Part shown: positions 17,250-24,647 of the stretch, one piece after another
How the letters are laid out: each line of letters starts with the position of its first letter
How positions within the stretch are numbered: position 1 is the first letter of the stretch
Source of the DNA: Rhodococcus wratislaviensis
GTDB lineage: Bacteria > Actinomycetota > Actinomycetes > Mycobacteriales > Mycobacteriaceae
Direction: 5' to 3'
Assembly: GCF_900455735.1 (NCBI RefSeq)
Contig: NZ_UAUI01000028.1
Span: 186,001 to 250,000 of the forward strand
DNA length: 64,000 nt
Notes under the pieces: generated by a model
The model's input: the letters and a program-made list of their open reading frames with translations, nothing else
The model's database searches: none
Told to the model about the DNA's origin: nothing
Position numbers and translations under genes: made by a program

Positions 17250-18552
17250 CGATCCGTGGTCCTCACCTGCTTGGCCATCACGATCCTCGATGGTGTCGAC
17301 CTCATCATGTTCGGCGCAGTTCTGCCAACGTTGTTGGAGATCAAACAGTGAGGAATCAACACCGCGACAGCGGGATTGATCGGAAGTCTGTCACTGTTCG
17401 GCATGATGACGGGTGCCATGCCGGCCGCCTACATCACCGACCTCATCCGGCCGGCGACCCGTCGTACTCGCCTGCATAGTGAGCTTCAGCCTGTTCACCG
17501 CGTTGTGCGCTAGTGCGCCGAACGTTGAGGCCTTCGGTCTCTTCCGGTTGCTTGCCGGACTCGGTTTCGGCGGAGCTCTCCCCACCCTCATTACGCTCAC
17601 CCAGGAATACGTCAAGGTCGACCGACGACAGTTCTACAACGGGGTCATTCAGACTGGCTTCCCGATCGGCGGGTGTCTGGTCGCCGTTGCTGCCATCTTC
17701 ATGATTCCCGCTTTCGGATGGAAATCGATGTTCGCCGCGGGTGGCCTGCTCGGCCTCGTGTTGTTTGTGACTGCCTATCGGGATCTGCCCGAATCGATCG
17801 CATTCCTGACCGGCAAGGGTCGGCACGATGAGGCCCGCACGCTGGCGCAGCGTTACTCGATCGATGCCGCCGCCGAGTCGGGAATTGCCCTCGAGCAGTC
17901 GAGAGGCGCTACTACCGAGGCGAAGTCGGGAGTGAGGCTGCTCTTCGCGCCCGGTTATCGGATCGCGACGATCATGTTCCCGCTCAGCACCTTCTTCGGC
18001 CTCCTCGTCTCCTACGGGATGAACACTTGGATTCCGCAGATGCTGAGGGCTTCCGGCTACGACCTCGGATCCGCGTTGGTGTTCCTGCTCGCATTCAACC
18101 TCGGCAGCGGGTTCGGCATAGTAGTCATCACGGGTCTGGCGGATCGGCTGGGATCGCGCCCGGTGATTTCAGTGAGCTTCATCGGTGGTGCACTCGCAGT
18201 CTCCGCGCTGACCCTGCAGCCGGCGCAGGCGCTCGTATTCGGATTGGTTCTGCTGATCGGTTTCTGCGCCTCATCCACGACCGGTGTCTACGGATTCGTC
18301 GGCGTCTACTACCCGGCAGCGGCGCGCGGGACGGCGCTCGGGCTGGCGGTCGGGCTTGGGCGGTTGGGCGGCGTTTGCGGGCCCATTCTCACCGGCCTGA
18401 TCATGAGTTCAGCTCTGGGATCGTGCTGGGCCTACTACTCATTCGCGGTGGCCGGAGTGGCTGCGGCAGTGCTGGTGTCGTTGGTACCCCGAACGAATCG
18501 AGTCGTGGACGTAACGCCTGCGACCGTCGAGAAGACCGCAGAACTCACCTGA
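17250..18552 (+). pseudogene. MFS transporter (AAHS aromatic-acid type), broken by stop and frameshift
   Basis: The plus strand reads as an aromatic acid:H+ symporter from RSVVLTCLAITILDGVDLIM onward, so the first 15-20 residues are missing. A TGA at 17349-17351 interrupts it where a Trp is expected (KQ-stop-GIN). One extra base near 17448 shifts the frame inside the YITDLIGRR loop. After that a clean frame continues to 18552, with eleven apparent helices and FGWKSMFAAGG, WIPQMLRASGYDLG and YPAAARGTALG. Translation from the GTG at 17413 would give a 379-residue protein lacking TM1-TM2. The gene is head to head with the truncated M20 gene. Its former role was probably uptake of the substrate hydrolysed by the M20 enzymes. 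Confidence 0.8.
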
Positions 18553-18665
18553 GTCCGGCTCTTTCCGACCGCAGTGGAGTGAGGTGCGACCTCGTGTGCG
18601 AGAACGGCACGGCTGCCGGTGGGAGCGGTGAACCCGCTGCGGTGCACGGTGTGGCGAGTGGTGAC

Positions 18666-18836
18666 ATGGAAAGGCCGACTGATTTGAGAACGAAAACGAG
18701 ACTGACATGCCCGTGTGGAACTGCGATCACCGGCACGGACGAAGACGATCTGGTGGCGAAGACTCGGATGCACCTGACCGAGTCGCATCCGGGAATGGAC
18801 TACTCGCGCGACGAGATCCTTTTCATCGCGTACTAG
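18666..18836 (+). CDS. Small DUF1059-like protein
   Basis: A 56-residue protein with CPCG near residue 16 and a C-terminal pattern DEDDLVAKTRMHLTESHPG, like the small DUF1059 (predicted metal-binding) family with its Cys/His spacing. It ends DEILFIAY. The ATG at 18666 has no strong ribosome site; a TTG at 18683 is an alternative. Composition is less GC-biased than the neighbouring core genes. It lies between the broken MFS gene and an SDR gene, in a cluster that looks catabolic. The function is unknown. Confidence 0.6.
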   Translation: MERPTDLRTKTRLTCPCGTAITGTDEDDLVAKTRMHLTESHPGMDYSRDEILFIAY

Positions 18837-18984
18837 ATGAGAACGAGGGGAGAACTCCGAGGGCAACACTGATTGACGTTCCAATTCACCAATATGTGAC
18901 CGCGGTCCGACGACAGCGCGGGCTCGAGAGTTTCTGTCGTCCAATATCTTCCGAGCTGTTGAATTTTCGAACTGAGGAGCGTCT

Positions 18985-19866
18985 ATGAAACTCGAAGGTA
19001 AGGTCGCGCTGATCACCGGTGCCGGGTCTGGGCTGGGGCGTGAGGCGTCACTGTTGTTCGCGTCGGAGGGCGCGAAGATCGCGGTGGTCGACATCGATCC
19101 GGAGCGTGCGAAGGGCACAGTCGAGTTGGTCGAGAAGCAGGGTGGTTCGGCAGTCGCGGTCACCGCGGATGTGCGGGTGGAGCGGCAGGTGATCGACGCG
19201 GTGGCGGCGACAGTTGCGGCGTTCGGCAAGCTCGATATCGCATGGGCTAATGCGGGGATCGTCTCTCGTGGTGGTGTGCCGTCAGTGGCCGGTGGTGAGC
19301 AGGTCGATTTCCAAGATCTGACGGATGCGGACTGGCAGGACGTGATCGGTGTGAACCTGTCGGGTGTGTTCTACACCGCGAAGGCTGCGGTGCCGGCGCT
19401 GCGGGCGAATGGGGGTGGTGCCATCCTGGCGACATCGTCGGCTGCGTCGTTCGTGGCGTACCACAGCATCGCGGCGTACTCGGCTACGAAGGCCGGTGTG
19501 AACGGAATGGTCCGGGGTTTGAGTCTGGATCTCGGCAAGTATGGGATCCGCGTCAATGCGATTGCCCCGACACATGGAATGTCGCCGAACTTCCTGGCGC
19601 CGGCGGGTGCGCCGGTGGTGGGTCGGTCCTACGAGGAAGTGGCTGGTCCGTGGGATCCTGAGGTGTCACCGATTCCGCTGAAGCTGAATCGTCCACCCTC
19701 ATTGACGGATAACGCACGGGCTGCATTGTTCCTGGTGTCGGATGAGTCGGCGTATATCTCCGGTGTGACGTTGCCGACGACCGACGGCGGCACATTGTCT
19801 CGTGTGGCGATGATGTTCCCGGAGGATGGGAACAATCCTCCGCCGATGGTCACAGGCGAAGAGTGA
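18985..19866 (+). CDS. Short-chain dehydrogenase/reductase
   Basis: A 293-residue NAD(P)-dependent oxidoreductase of the classical SDR family. ITGAGSGLGREASLLF near residue 10 is the cofactor motif, VDIDPERA near 35 has the acidic residue favouring NAD over NADP, and ANAGI near 88 and the catalytic Ser in SSAASF and YSATK (Tyr, Lys) near 160 are intact. It is longer than the usual 250 residues by an insertion after the active site and a C-terminal tail (FPEDGNNPPPMVTGEE). GAGGAGC at 18974-18980 sets the start. The stop overlaps GTGA of a broken ferredoxin gene, so the two were co-translated. The alcohol substrate (terpenoid or steroid-like) is inferred only from that partner. Confidence 0.9.
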   Translation: MKLEGKVALITGAGSGLGREASLLFASEGAKIAVVDIDPERAKGTVELVEKQGGSAVAVTADVRVERQVIDAVAATVAAFGKLDIAWANAGIVSRGGVPSVAGGEQVDFQDLTDADWQDVIGVNLSGVFYTAKAAVPALRANGGGAILATSSAASFVAYHSIAAYSATKAGVNGMVRGLSLDLGKYGIRVNAIAPTHGMSPNFLAPAGAPVVGRSYEEVAGPWDPEVSPIPLKLNRPPSLTDNARAALFLVSDESAYISGVTLPTTDGGTLSRVAMMFPEDGNNPPPMVTGEE

Positions 19867-19871
19867 CGGTC

Positions 19872-20104
19872 ATGACTGTCCGTGACCCGGAACCGAACCA
19901 CGGGACGCGTCGCCTCGTCGTGGATCGATCGGTGTATGCGGGACACGGCCTCTGTTACGGCCGTTCCCCTGGGGGCATCGACTGTGATGATGCCGGGTAT
20001 CCGGTGACCCTCCTGAGTCACTGGAGCTGGACGAGCACGTCGGGGCGGCCGAGGAGGCCGTCATGGTGTGCCCCGAACGAGCCCTGGTACTCGAAGCGCT
20101 CTAA
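19872..20104 (+). pseudogene. P450-type [3Fe-4S] ferredoxin, frameshifted
   Basis: The reading VDRSVYAGHGLCYG...GIDCDDAGYPVTLLS is a mycobacterial/rhodococcal P450 ferredoxin. The first cluster Cys of the usual CxGHGxC is Tyr (TAT for TGT). At about 20019 one base is lost: the continuation in the next frame, LELDEHVGAAEEAV followed by MVCPERALVLEAL and TAA at 20102-20104, is the normal ferredoxin C-terminus with the CP motif. Both a cluster ligand and the frame are gone, so it is dead. It follows the SDR with stop/start overlap. No P450 gene is present next to it, suggesting deletion of a P450 monooxygenase system. Confidence 0.8.
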
Positions 20105-20216
20105 ATCTGGGAGTCGCCCCGGTGGCTGCTGACGTGTCGATGGTCGCGGAACAACTGGTTGATGTGTGGGGAGGCGGACAGGTGTACGTGGGTGAGGTGC
20201 CGCCTCCCCGCGTCGG

Positions 20217-20606
20217 TCAGTCGCCGATGACGGCGTCGGCCTCGATCTCGATGAGCAGGGCTGGGGCGATCAGCGCGCTGACCTCGAGGATCGTGGTGGC
20301 GGGACGAATCTCGCCGAAGACCTCGCCGTGCGCGATGCCGGCCTCTTCCCACCGGCTCATGTCGGTGAGATACATGCGGGTGCGGATCACATCGGTCGCG
20401 CTCGCGCCGGCCTCCGTGAGTGCTGCCTCGATCCGGCGCAGCGCCTCCCGGGTCTGTTCACCGAGATCGTTTCCGCCGACGGGGCCGTCGGGACCCGACG
20501 CCGTGGTGCCCGACACGGACACGAGCTGACCCATGCGCACGGCACGGGAATAGCCGATCTTGGCCTCCCACTCGGAACCGGACGAGATGTTGTTTCTGTT
20601 CGACAT
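20217..20606 (-). CDS. RidA family protein
   Basis: A 129-residue YjgF/YER057c/UK114-type protein. RidA members hydrolyse reactive enamine/imine intermediates from PLP enzymes. Family features are the start region ISSGSEWEAKIGYSRAVRMG, VSGTTASGPDG, the helix DLGEQTREALRRIEAALTEAG and DVIRTRMYLTDMSRW, where the conserved Arg binds the substrate carboxylate. The C-terminus has PATTILEVSALIAPALLIEIEA. Two ATGs 9 nt apart are possible starts; the downstream one (20606) is used. It is a single leftward gene directly downstream of the iminopeptidase gene (32 bp), probably co-transcribed. Confidence 0.88.
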   Translation of the reverse strand: MSNRNNISSGSEWEAKIGYSRAVRMGQLVSVSGTTASGPDGPVGGNDLGEQTREALRRIEAALTEAGASATDVIRTRMYLTDMSRWEEAGIAHGEVFGEIRPATTILEVSALIAPALLIEIEADAVIGD

Positions 20607-20638
20607 GAGCGACATTGTCGCAAGCCCCGATCTGACGC

Positions 20639-21640
20639 TCACCAGTGCGGTCGAGGGAGTTCCCGTTCCGGCTCCGCGAACCGTGCCGTCGCGGACGTCA
20701 TACGCTCGGCGATCCCCGGATGACCCGCAGCATGTCCGGCGCCGTCGACGACGTCGAGCGCTGCAGCGGGCCAGGCCTGCGCGAGTGTCCAGGCGATGTC
20801 CGGGGGTCCGCTCAGGTCGAGACGCCCGTGGACGAGCGCGCCGGGAATCTCCGCGATTCGGTGCATGCGGTCGAGGATCTCGCTGTCGCCTCGCCACGCC
20901 GTGTGCCGCCAGTAATGGGTGACGAGGCGTGCGAAGCAGGCCCGGAACCGGGGATCCTCGTACCGCGGATTGCCGCGGGGGTCGGCGGTGACGTGGACAT
21001 GCCGGTCTTCCCACTCGCACCACTTCCGTGCTGCCTCGTATCGCACGGAGGGATCGGGATCCTCGAGGAGGTCGTTGTACGCCTCGGCGAGGCTGCCTGT
21101 TTGCTGCGCGACCGGAACTCCGTCCCGGAATCGGGCCCACTCGGCGGGGAAGAACCGTCCCACATCGCGCGTGACCCATTCGACTTCGCGAGCGGTGGTG
21201 GTCACGACCAGACCGAGTACCAGTTCGGACACACGGCCTGGATGCGCCTGGGCGTAGGCCAGACCGAGAGTCGAACCCCACGACCAGCCGAGGACGAGCC
21301 ATCGATCGATGCCGAGTTCCGCACGCAGGCGTTCGATGTCCGAGACGAGGTGGTCGGTGGTGTTGGTGGAGAGGTCGACGCGCGGATCGCTCGCGTGAGG
21401 AGTGCTTCGGCCGCAGCCGCGTTGATCGAAGAGGATGACGCGGTACAGCTCGGGATCGAAGTACCGCCGCATTCCCGGAGTGCACCCGGAGCCGGGGCCG
21501 CCGTGCAGCACCACTGCCGGTTTGCCGACGGGATTTCCGCACTGTTCCCAGTGGATGAGGTGTCCGTCGCCGACGTCGATCCTGCCGTCAGCGTGTGGTT
21601 CGGTCGCGGGATAGAGGCCGTTGGCGTCCCTGGCGGTCAC
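20639..21640 (-). CDS. pip: Proline iminopeptidase
   Basis: A 333-residue alpha/beta hydrolase of peptidase family S33, which removes N-terminal proline from peptides. The HGGPGSG motif is near residue 46, FDQRGCGRSTPH near 71, and the nucleophile elbow GWSWGSTLGLAYAQAHP (Ser) near 118. The segment ALVHGRLDLSGPP with the catalytic Asp is near 268, and the His in GAGHAAGHPG near 300. Pip-specific NTTDHLVSDIERLRAELG is present. There is no signal peptide, so it is cytoplasmic. It is divergent from the radical SAM gene (65 bp) and 32 bp upstream of the RidA gene on the same strand. Confidence 0.92.
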   Translation of the reverse strand: MTARDANGLYPATEPHADGRIDVGDGHLIHWEQCGNPVGKPAVVLHGGPGSGCTPGMRRYFDPELYRVILFDQRGCGRSTPHASDPRVDLSTNTTDHLVSDIERLRAELGIDRWLVLGWSWGSTLGLAYAQAHPGRVSELVLGLVVTTTAREVEWVTRDVGRFFPAEWARFRDGVPVAQQTGSLAEAYNDLLEDPDPSVRYEAARKWCEWEDRHVHVTADPRGNPRYEDPRFRACFARLVTHYWRHTAWRGDSEILDRMHRIAEIPGALVHGRLDLSGPPDIAWTLAQAWPAAALDVVDGAGHAAGHPGIAERMTSATARFAEPERELPRPHW

Positions 21641-21705
21641 ACGTCGACAGTAGTCCGATCCGGCGAAGCCTTGACACCGGTTAGAACAAATGTTCGCATG
21701 TACTC

Positions 21706-22749
21706 ATGAGGTGGGATGGGCAAGCGGTCGACGCCGACGACGGTGCACTGCCGGGGCTGGAACGCGCCGGGCTCGTGCGCAGCGTGCAGACACCCGAATT
21801 CGACGGCATCACCTTCCACGAGGTGCTGTGCAAGAGCGCGCTGAACAAGATGCCCGAGGAGTCACAGCTGCCGTTCCGGTTCACCGTCAACGCCTTTCGC
21901 GGATGTTCGCACTCGTGTCGCTACTGCTTTGCACGGCCCACCCACGAATACCTCGACCTCGACGCGGGCCGCGATTTCGACAGTCAGATCGTCGTGAAGA
22001 CCAATGTCGCGGCGGTGCTGCGCAAGGAGCTGGGGCGTCGGTCGTGGAAGCGTGAACACGTGGCGCTCGGCACCAACACCGATCCCTATCAGCGAGCGGA
22101 AGGCCGGTACCGCCTGATGCCCGGCATCATTCGCGCGCTGGCCGAATCCGCCACCCCGTTCTCGATTCTGACCAAGGGGACGTTGCTCCGACGCGACCTC
22201 CCGCTGCTGGCTCTCGCCGCCCAGCAGGTGCCGGTCAGCATCGGCGTGTCGCTCGCGATCCACGATCCCGACCTTCAGAAATCGATCGAGCCGGGAACGC
22301 CCACTCCGAAGGCGCGCCTCGATCTGATCCGGGCGATCACGGACGCCGGCCTGCCCTGCAATGTGATGGTGGCCCCCGTCATTCCCTTCCTGACCGATTC
22401 GGTGCGGCATCTGGACGGACTACTCGAATCCATCGCCGATGCCGGCGCCTCGGGTGTGACCGTCTTTCCGATGCACCTGCGCGGTAGCACCAAGGGCTGG
22501 TTCATGAACTGGCTGTCGACAGAGCATCCGGCGCTCGTCCGTCAGTACCGGCAGTTGTACGGGCGGGCGGCCTACGTTCCGCCCGAATACAAGTCGTGGC
22601 TGAAGCAGCGAGTCGACCCCCTCGTCGACCGGTACGGCCTGGGCGGTGGGGCGAACCATCGCGAGGCCGGGAACACCGAGGCCGTCGAGTCCGATCGCGG
22701 TGAACTGGTCGGAGCCGGTCGTCCCGGGGCGGCGCTCACTCTCTTCTGA
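21706..22749 (+). CDS. Radical SAM protein, Rv2578c/SplB-like family
   Basis: A 347-residue radical SAM enzyme. The cluster motif CSHSCRYCF (CxxxCxxC) is near residue 67, followed by the family-typical RPTHEYLDLDAGRDFDSQI and VALGTNTDPYQRAEGRYRLM. The same layout is found in the conserved actinobacterial Rv2578c family, distantly related to spore photoproduct lyase-like proteins. The reaction is unknown. The C-terminal tail (about 30 residues) is low-complexity and probably disordered. It is divergent from pip. Its 3' end overlaps the convergent PPOX gene by 14 bp. Confidence 0.9.
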   Translation: MRWDGQAVDADDGALPGLERAGLVRSVQTPEFDGITFHEVLCKSALNKMPEESQLPFRFTVNAFRGCSHSCRYCFARPTHEYLDLDAGRDFDSQIVVKTNVAAVLRKELGRRSWKREHVALGTNTDPYQRAEGRYRLMPGIIRALAESATPFSILTKGTLLRRDLPLLALAAQQVPVSIGVSLAIHDPDLQKSIEPGTPTPKARLDLIRAITDAGLPCNVMVAPVIPFLTDSVRHLDGLLESIADAGASGVTVFPMHLRGSTKGWFMNWLSTEHPALVRQYRQLYGRAAYVPPEYKSWLKQRVDPLVDRYGLGGGANHREAGNTEAVESDRGELVGAGRPGAALTLF

Positions 22750-23158
22750 CGTGAACCGTCCGCCTCGGCTCGTACCACTCTGCGCCGGCAGGTTCTCCCG
22801 CCATGTTCCAGCTCCACGAAATGGCCGGTGCGATGCGAACATAGAGGCCGGGGCCGACCATGCCGTCCCGTTCCACCGGCTGATCGGCCGTGCCGTAGAT
22901 CCGGATGGACCGCGCGACGAACGGTTCGAACGACACCAGGTCGTCGACGACCAGCGACACCTTGGCGTTCCCGGCCCGGATGTTCCGGAACTTGCGGGTA
23001 CCGGCGACCGACGCGCCGGAACCTCCCACCCAGAAGTCCGTTCCGTCGAACTCGAATGCGAGTGGAACCACGTCGGGTTGCCCGTCTGCGCCTACGGTGG
23101 CGACGCGAGCGATCGGCTGCGACCGCAGATAGGCGATCTCTTCGTCCGTGAACGGCAT
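22736..23158 (-). CDS. PPOX-class F420-dependent oxidoreductase-like protein
   Basis: A 140-residue split-barrel flavin/deazaflavin-binding protein. The start MPFTDEEIAYLRSQPIARVA, the strand VATVGADGQPDVVPLAFEFD, RKFRNIRAGNAKVSLVVDDL and IRIYGTADQPVE are the standard PPOX-class F420-dependent enzyme pattern (pyridoxamine 5'-phosphate oxidase-like fold). AAGGAGA before the ATG at 23158 fixes the start, although the frame stays open further upstream. It is cytoplasmic. The substrate is unknown. Its end overlaps the radical SAM gene tail by 14 bp. Confidence 0.88.
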   Translation of the reverse strand: MPFTDEEIAYLRSQPIARVATVGADGQPDVVPLAFEFDGTDFWVGGSGASVAGTRKFRNIRAGNAKVSLVVDDLVSFEPFVARSIRIYGTADQPVERDGMVGPGLYVRIAPAISWSWNMAGEPAGAEWYEPRRTVHVRRE

Positions 23159-23367
23159 GGAAGTCTCCTTTTCGATGTCACCCGATGTCACGGTGTCGAC
23201 ACTAGAGCGTGTCTGCTTATGGCGGACGCGATGATGGATGACGAGCGCCGCGTAGGAGATACCCCGCGGCCTGTCCCGCACGCCATTGCCAGGTCTGCGC
23301 TGCCACGCAGCGAGTAGCCTGACACTGCACCAGGGTCGGGATGGATCCAACTCGAGAGGCTGACGCC

Positions 23368-23907
23368 GTGCGTCGTGCAGGAATTCGTCGTTCGTTCGTA
23401 GCCTGGGCCGCGGCATCGGTGGCGGTCCTCGCGATCCCGCTCGGCTCGTCCGTCACCGCGATGGCGGACACGCCGCCGGTCCCGGCAGCGACGACCACGG
23501 CGTTCCAGGTCCCGGTGCGGTTCGTCGCAGGATGCCTGTTGCTGACCGTGTTGGCCTGTGACTACCCGCCGCCGCTGTCAACCGTGACACCGTCGGCAAC
23601 GACGGGTGCATCCGGCGTGGTGGCCTTTGCGGTGGAGCGTTCCGCGACGACCTCGAGATACTGCGTCGCCGTGTCGGTGAATTGGCGGAACCTGACCACC
23701 GGCGTCGCCGGCACCATCGCCCTCCAACTTGTGGAGCGCGACCCCAGTGGGCCCACCGCACCGGGGGATTGGTGCCGATACGCGCCCGCGACGGTCGTCA
23801 CCGGCAGCGGGATGATCGCCGCGGTCGCCGACGTCGGCGCGTACCCTCCGGTCGATGGGTACCAGATACTGGTCCACCCGGGGCTCGGCACCTTCCCTGT
23901 CCCATAG
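23368..23907 (+). CDS. Small secreted protein with WRNL-TG motif
   Basis: About 179 residues with an N-terminal Sec signal (RRAGIRRSFVAWAAASVAVL, cleavage after AMA), hence exported. The mature part is rich in Thr, Val and Pro, has four cysteines likely to be disulphide-bonded, and contains VNWRNLTTGVAGT near residue 118. The GTG at 23368 follows GAGAGG and puts the signal at the very start; an ATG at 23341 is an alternative. A second secreted protein at 36014 shares the same WRNL(T/D)TG.(A)GT motif, so the two belong to one unrecognised family. The function is unknown. Confidence 0.65.
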   Translation: MRRAGIRRSFVAWAAASVAVLAIPLGSSVTAMADTPPVPAATTTAFQVPVRFVAGCLLLTVLACDYPPPLSTVTPSATTGASGVVAFAVERSATTSRYCVAVSVNWRNLTTGVAGTIALQLVERDPSGPTAPGDWCRYAPATVVTGSGMIAAVADVGAYPPVDGYQILVHPGLGTFPVP

Positions 23908-23921
23908 AGCATCTGTGCTAA

Positions 23922-24014
23922 ATGACGGGCTCGAGTGCGGACCTGTGGGCTGTGATCGAGCCGGCCTTACCTGCCCCGTCGGACGCAGGGGACGTCCTTG
24001 GAATCGCCCTTTGA
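23922..24014 (+). pseudogene. Possible transposase N-terminal remnant (IS5-like)
   Basis: A 30-codon ORF reads MTGSSADLWAVIEPALPAP, the same pattern as the first residues of IS5-group transposases (LW.(L/V)IEPLLP). It stops at a TGA after about 30 codons with no further transposase sequence. No terminal inverted repeats were found around it. It could equally be a chance short ORF; the resemblance rests on about ten residues. Confidence 0.35.
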
Positions 24015-24080
24015 ATCACCGCTCTTTGCTGGCGGTGCGAAGTCCGGATTGGTCGAGTTGATCATCAGTTCTCGCAGTGT

Positions 24081-24108
24081 GGGTGTGGCCGTCATGCCGG
24101 TCACACCC
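24081..24108. promoter_or_regulatory. Inverted repeat GGGTGTG...CACACCC
   Basis: GGGTGTGGCCG, a 5-6 nt spacer, then CGGTCACACCC pair over 11 positions with one mismatch. T-rich sequence (TTTT at 24117-24120) follows on the plus strand, so it could be a factor-independent terminator for a plus-strand transcript. It may instead be a repressor site. It lies in a scrap-filled region with no intact gene on either side within 500 bp. Confidence 0.4.
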
Positions 24109-24218
24109 ACTACTCATTTTCGCCGCGCCCCGATCCAAGGAACGGGCGAGTATCGGGATCGCATCGAATCTGCCGTTCTCGGAGTGGGGCACCGTCTTTC
24201 CGGTCTGCGGCCCCCTGC

Positions 24219-24413
24219 TACCGACACCTGCGGCGCGACCTCGCTCCCTGCACCCACTGCGGCCACCGTCGTCCGCTCGTCGGTGACGACGGCGGCGGGG
24301 GACAGGTGTGCGAGCCCTGCTCGGGCGATGGTCGCAACTGGCACTGCACCCGCTACGGACGCGTCGACCTCCTCGTTGCCGGCACCCATTGCTTCGCCTG
24401 CGACACGGCCGTG
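24219..24413 (+). pseudogene. Zinc-ribbon fragment resembling an actinobacterial recombinase/integrase
   Basis: In one plus-strand frame, 24219-24413 reads YRHLRRDLAPCTHCGHRRPL, then CEPCSGDGRN, HCTRYGRVDLL and HCFACD. It is a chain of CxxC pairs with the spacing seen in zinc-ribbon segments of orphan actinobacterial tyrosine recombinase-like proteins. It has no start and no downstream catalytic domain, and at 24414 the sequence changes abruptly to a MaoC-like fragment. I read it as a piece of a degraded mobile-element gene. The family assignment is from memory of the pattern and needs a profile search. Confidence 0.45.
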
Positions 24414-24426
24414 CGCAGCCACCCAC

Positions 24427-24645
24427 TGGCGCATCATCGCCGGCCGCGGCGTCCGCGAACTCCGCTTCGTGCGGCCGGTACGCCCCGCCGACATCGTCAC
24501 CGGATTCTTGGTGATCGAGAACATTCGGGCGGCGCGAGGAACCGGTGATGTGATCACCCTGAAAGGGACACTGGTGAACCAGACCCGGGACACGGTGTTC
24601 ACCATGCGCACCGGCATTCAGGTGCACCACCGACCCTCCTGCGAC
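24427..24645 (+). pseudogene. MaoC-like dehydratase C-terminal fragment
   Basis: The plus strand reads RGVRELRFVRPVRPADIVTG, then ITLKGTLVNQTRDTVFTMRT. This is the second half of a hot-dog-fold MaoC/acyl-dehydratase domain: RPVRPGD is the usual start of the strand after the long helix, and V(T)LKGTL.NQ.G..V is the last hairpin. The first 60-70 residues with the catalytic Asp/His are missing; the fragment is joined directly to a zinc-ribbon scrap at about 24414. It runs into the 3' end of the convergent DUF1254 gene. Confidence 0.55.
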
Positions 24646-24647
24646 GC

